Source: Theristus sp. LFF4_11
Lineage: Eukaryota > Nematoda > Chromadorea > Monhysterida > Xyalidae
Length of the DNA stretch: 64,000 bases
Assembly: GCA_030248135.1 (NCBI GenBank)
Contig: JASANC010004097.1
Coordinates: 29,846 to 93,845, forward strand
Direction: 5' to 3'
Shown here: piece by piece, positions 62,661 through 64,000 of the stretch
How the letters are laid out: each line of letters starts with the position of its first letter
Position numbering within the stretch: the first letter of the stretch is position 1
Notes under the pieces: generated by a model
The model's input: the letters and a program-made list of their open reading frames with translations, nothing else
Databases searched by the model: none
Told to the model about the DNA's origin: nothing
Program-made: the position numbers and the translations under genes

Positions 62661-63449
62661 AAATTTTAATTAATTTAAAAAATTTAAAAAAAAATTTAAA
62701 AAAATCGAAACCCTAGTTTTTAACAACCCTACCAGTACCACAAAGAAACAGACAACAGACCAGAGTACCAGACACACCGCAGATTGATTCATTCAACCTT
62801 CAACATTGAGGAGATGTGTGGTCCTAGTCTGAAACACTGCCACGCCAGTCTTCAACTAGCAGCTCGTGTTTTCTGCAGCAGCAGCATGTTAGATGAGCCA
62901 ATGTTGTACATCAGTGCTCTGAACTAAACGTGTTTGGTTCAGCTCCATTCAACAACAATGACATTTCAAACAGGCGGAATTGAACAAAGATCGGATTGGA
63001 AGTCTGATTTTGATCGTAATGGACAGCAGACAATGATGACGACACAGCTTGTGTCGTTTTTACGCATCACAGCAATAAAATAGGAACGTTGTTGTTGCCG
63101 TTGCCACGTCAGCAGTTTAGTCAGTCACATTTAGTCTGTTCAGTTTGTTCACTTCACAGTTTCAGTTCACAGTTTAGGTTGGGTTTTATCTCGTGTTTGT
63201 GTCGTTCGTGGTCGTTTCGATGGTCATTTTTTTGTGTGGATATTTTTTGTTTTCTGAAAAATGGTCAAAATTAATCCTCTGTTCACAGGTCCAAAAGGTA
63301 AGATGGTTCTTTTCAAAAACTGTGGTGGAACTGTCTGTCTGTACCTTTTCATTCATTTTAGATGTGAAATCAAGCAAATGACAAATCAAAGTTTTACATC
63401 GACTGGTCGAGAGCACTGATCAATTGTACAAGTGTTGGTCAAAATCAGA
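62661..63449. other. VKOR upstream region
   Basis: An AT-rich tail of the repeat (about 62661-62715), then a region that should contain the VKOR promoter and 5' UTR. No other gene was seen. Confidence 0.4.
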
Positions 63450-63884
63450 ATGGCAAACGTGTCCAAGCGTGTTATTTGGCTGCAATATTTGCTGAATTTC
63501 CTGGCTTTGATTGGGCTGTTGATTTCGATCTACGGGCTCATAGTAGAAATGAACTTGGAAGAAGATCCTGATTATGAACCACTGTGCGATATCAGTTCCT
63601 TCATCAGTTGCTCAAAAGCGATGGGCTCAAGGTTACCTTTTTCTTGTGTCAAAATTCACAAATTTGAAACCGAGAAAATTGATTGAACATTGAAGCCAAC
63701 TGTCAAAATCTGACGTTCTTGAATGAGACATCTTAGAAACAAAATAACGAATCTAAAAATAGTTTTTATCCAGGTTTGGACGTGGCCTCGGTTTAGTGAG
63801 CGAAATAGTTGGCGAAGAACATTGGTTGAATCAAAGGAACGTCGTTTATGGCATAGTCATTTATGGAATATTGTTTTTTTCTTG
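63450..63884 (+). CDS. Vitamin K epoxide reductase family protein (VKORC1/VKORC1L1-like), 3' partial
   Basis: An ER membrane quinone reductase / disulfide-generating enzyme. Exon 1 63450-63631 encodes MANVSKRVIWLQ..., a first transmembrane helix (YLLNFLALIGLLISIYGLIV), then DPDYEPLCDISSFISCSKAMGSR with the first conserved cysteine pair (C-x7-C; Cys43/Cys51 in human VKORC1). Exon 2 63774-63884 encodes FGRGLGLVSEIVGEEHWLNQRNVVYGIVIYGIL, matching human RWGRGFGLLGSIFGKDGVLNQ-type sequence and the start of helix 2. The exon ends at a donor (TCT TG|gttagt). The catalytic CxxC and helices 3-4 lie beyond the window. The Met chosen is the only one directly preceding the helix with family-like spacing. 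Confidence 0.9.
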
Positions 63885-64000
63885 GTTAGTTTGCTGTTTG
63901 TGTTTCAAAGAATGAGCAGCTCAGGCGTCTCATTACGAGCTGGAAAGAATTGCCAAATACAATCAAGTCGTAATGAGGTTCACATCGCGATCTTCCTATC

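Overview
The window is eukaryotic. Most genes are split by GT-AG introns with pyrimidine-rich TTTCAG-type 3' splice sites, and most cover several kb. A cuticle collagen (Col_cuticle_N-type N-terminus, interrupted Gly-X-Y blocks, YCPCP C-terminus) points to a nematode or close relative. The BMP-type Smad, CUX1/CASP and VKOR genes look closer to bilaterian-typical forms than I expect from Caenorhabditis, so I lean towards an early-branching (Enoplea/Dorylaimia-like) nematode. That placement is inference.

Layout: 0.3-2.4 kb (+) 3' part of a GPAT3/4-like glycerol-3-phosphate acyltransferase. 2.9-4.6 kb (-) cuticle collagen. 5.4-7.8 kb (-) NDUFA10, a complex I accessory subunit, complete in 10 exons. 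8.4-11.4 kb holds poly-G repeats, a tRNA-like sequence and an unexplained GC-rich stretch. 12.4-15.4 kb (-) an unrecognised multi-exon gene. 15.6-15.9 kb (+) the start of a possible N-myristoylated protein. 17.4-19.9 kb a 2.5-kb DNA-transposon-like element with about 230-bp terminal inverted repeats, interrupted by poly-G. 21.4-33.4 kb (+) one locus encoding both CUX (coiled coil, three CUT domains, homeodomain) and CASP (Golgi coiled-coil membrane protein) by alternative use of 3' exons. 34.4-38.5 kb (-) a complete BMP-type R-Smad. 39.5-40.2 kb a young TRIM-type LTR mini-retrotransposon with apparently identical 158-bp LTRs. 44.6 kb (+) a small secreted RFamide-like neuropeptide precursor. 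46.2-54.2 kb (-) a DLGAP/GKAP/SAPAP scaffold gene. 54-63 kb mostly non-coding, with an inverted pair of pogo/Tigger-like remnants. 63.45 kb (+) the 5' part of a VKORC1-family gene.

The genes are unrelated housekeeping, developmental and synaptic genes with no operon logic. CUX/CASP (+) and Smad (-) converge on 33.4-34.4 kb, which carries AATAAA on both strands. Introns and intergenic DNA hold several small repeat families; I saw five MITE-like families, one of which carries CRE palindromes (TGACGTCA) in its termini.

Exon boundaries come from hand translation and splice-site phase matching. For NDUFA10, Smad, CASP and DLGAP the exon phases sum to a single open frame. CUX does so only if one base is removed from an A5 run in the CUT1 exon.
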